Source: Deinococcus roseus (GTDB lineage Bacteria; Deinococcota; Deinococci; Deinococcales; Deinococcaceae). Taken from it: a stretch of 64,000 bases of DNA. Positions 63,028 to 64,000 of the stretch are shown in pieces; position 1 is the first letter of the stretch, and every line of letters begins with the position of its first letter. Below the pieces are notes generated by a model, which ran no database searches, was not told the origin of the DNA, and worked only from the letters and a program-made list of their open reading frames with translations. Location of the stretch: contig NZ_BMOD01000020.1 of NCBI RefSeq assembly GCF_014646895.1, positions 25,291 through 89,290 on the forward strand. Reading direction: 5' to 3'. The translations under genes were made by a program, and so were the position numbers.

Positions 63028-63038
63028 ACGCCCATCAA

Positions 63039-63071
63039 AAAATCCCCCGGCTCATGTGGTCGGGGGATTTT
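63039..63071. terminator. Bidirectional terminator
   Basis: Perfect 11-bp stem (63039-63049 with 63061-63071) with AAAA/TTTT at its base, between the convergent flavoenzyme and amylase genes. Confidence 0.85.
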
Positions 63072-63094
63072 GCTGTTCTGGATTGTTGTTGGGT

Positions 63095-64000
63095 TCAGCG
63101 GGCTTTGTAGATGGCGATGCTCTTGGCGGGCAGGTTCACGTTCAGCGTTCCGCCGCTTGCTGTGACGGTGGCAGGTGCGCCGCGTCCGGCCTGATCGTCA
63201 TAGGTGGCGCTTGCCATGTAACCCCGATCGGTGGCGGGAATGGCGGTGTTGGCATTGATGTTGAGGGGGATGTTGCCAGAAGCCCCGGTGCCGTTGTTGA
63301 CCACCACCACAAAGCGGTTGTTCAGGTTGTTGCCGCGGTAGAAGGCGTACACATTGTTTCCGCCGTTGGGACGCCACATTTCGGCGTAACCGCCTTTCCA
63401 GAGGGCCTCGTTGCCGGTGCGCAGGGTGGCGAGTTTCTTGATGAAATCAAAAGTGGTCTTGGCGTTGCCGCCGCCTGCCAGGTAACCGCTCTGGGTGGCG
63501 TTTCTGCCTGCATCGGTCCAGGACCAGGAGGGCATGTCTTTGCGGTTGTCGGGGTCGCCACCGCCATAAACACCCAGTTCGTCTCCGTAGTAGATCTGCG
63601 GAATACCAGGGAGGGTGAAGATCAGGCCCAGACCCATGGAGTAGCGGGCACGGATTTCGTTTTCGGCCACACCGAAACCAGGTTCGTTGATGAAGCGCTG
63701 CACGTCGTGGTTGTCCAGGAAGCTGACCTGCAACAGTGCGCGGTTGATGCCCAGGTTGCCCACGTAATCCTGCACCTTGCCTGCCAGAATGTCCAGGCTT
63801 CCTGCCTTGCCCACGCTGTCCACGATGGCTTTTCTGAGCGGGAAGTTGAAGGTGGAGTCAAAGCCTGCATCCAGGTAGGGTTTCAGCTGGTTGGAGTCGT
63901 TCTCCAGGAACACCTCGCCCAGCGTGAAGGTGTTGGGACGGGCCGCATTGATGCCAGGAATCCAGCTGGAAGACCAGTAGTTGAGGGGCACATGTTTTGC
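63095..64000 (-). CDS. Alpha-amylase family glycoside hydrolase (GH13), C-terminal part
   Basis: About 300 residues, running off the right edge: the frame stays open to the window end, where it reads KHVPLNYW, typical of the region after the catalytic aspartate of GH13. The catalytic Glu is in TLGEVFLEN near residue 25 of the visible part and the third catalytic region in SFLDNHDVQRF near 92. A C-terminal beta domain follows (NNRFVVVVNNGTGASGNI). It cleaves or transfers alpha-glucan bonds. The signal peptide and first catalytic Asp are outside the window. Confidence 0.9.
   Translation of the reverse strand, partial: AKHVPLNYWSSSWIPGINAARPNTFTLGEVFLENDSNQLKPYLDAGFDSTFNFPLRKAIVDSVGKAGSLDILAGKVQDYVGNLGINRALLQVSFLDNHDVQRFINEPGFGVAENEIRARYSMGLGLIFTLPGIPQIYYGDELGVYGGGDPDNRKDMPSWSWTDAGRNATQSGYLAGGGNAKTTFDFIKKLATLRTGNEALWKGGYAEMWRPNGGNNVYAFYRGNNLNNRFVVVVNNGTGASGNIPLNINANTAIPATDRGYMASATYDDQAGRGAPATVTASGGTLNVNLPAKSIAIYKAR

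Overview
The window looks like a chromosomal segment of a Deinococcus species. The evidence is an RqkA-like Ser/Thr kinase with a PQQ-type beta-propeller, a RecD2 helicase without RecBC, a NurA-like nuclease, and many genes whose start codon lies 5-9 nt after a TANNNT -10 box (leaderless promoters, common in Deinococcus). No rRNA, tRNA, CRISPR, phage or classical IS element was seen. The genus is inferred from gene content; the species is not identified.

Layout. 1-730: end of a his operon (hisB-hisH, minus strand). 1186-6848: phosphate uptake, with pstS separated from pstC-pstA-pstB-phoU by an opposite-strand metallo-beta-lactamase-fold gene; pstS and pstC share an 11-nt-periodic Pho-box-like element. 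7.1-19.3 kb: a dipeptidase, a CaiB-type CoA-transferase overlapping glutaryl-CoA dehydrogenase (probable glutarate/lysine degradation), a YgiB-YgiC-like pair, an HD-GYP phosphodiesterase, citrate synthase, a class III aminotransferase, an MliC-like protein and an FAH-family hydrolase. 20-26.4 kb: an MFS transporter, a glutaredoxin-like protein, YidB, and a fadN-fadA beta-oxidation pair interrupted by a four-helix-bundle (S23/IVS-type) gene. 26.5-36 kb: HAD hydrolase, two DJ-1/PfpI proteins, cupin, TehA-like transporter, secreted beta-propeller protein, a LysR regulator divergent from an Hsp31-like gene, arylamine N-acetyltransferase, NurA-like protein and a DsbA-like thioredoxin. 36.2-40.6 kb: an ECF sigma factor with a two-zinc-finger anti-sigma factor carrying an extracytoplasmic propeller, then map, a double-DM13 protein and a YceI protein. 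41-50.9 kb: SRPBCC protein, BON-BON-LysM protein, recD2, a small gene that seems to start at AUC, a YbjJ-like MFS transporter, an M29 aminopeptidase, prfB with its programmed frameshift and a propeller lipoprotein. 51-64 kb: DUF5680 protein, K+ channel, TerB-like protein, glyA, phosphoesterase, RqkA-like kinase, ComM-like ATPase, methyltransferase, orphan MbtH, BBE-type flavoprotein and a partial alpha-amylase.

The strongest unexplained signal is a family of intergenic heptanucleotide tandem arrays (type GCCGAGA, GCTGAGN, GCAGAAG or GCAAAAN), found at 13 places in this window. Eight of the 13 form four inverted pairs. One pair precisely encloses the four-helix-bundle gene between fadN and fadA, giving an IVS-like hairpin with the gene in its loop. 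This resembles a mobile or RNA-level element with shorter, gene-less copies elsewhere, and is the best candidate here for an undescribed system.
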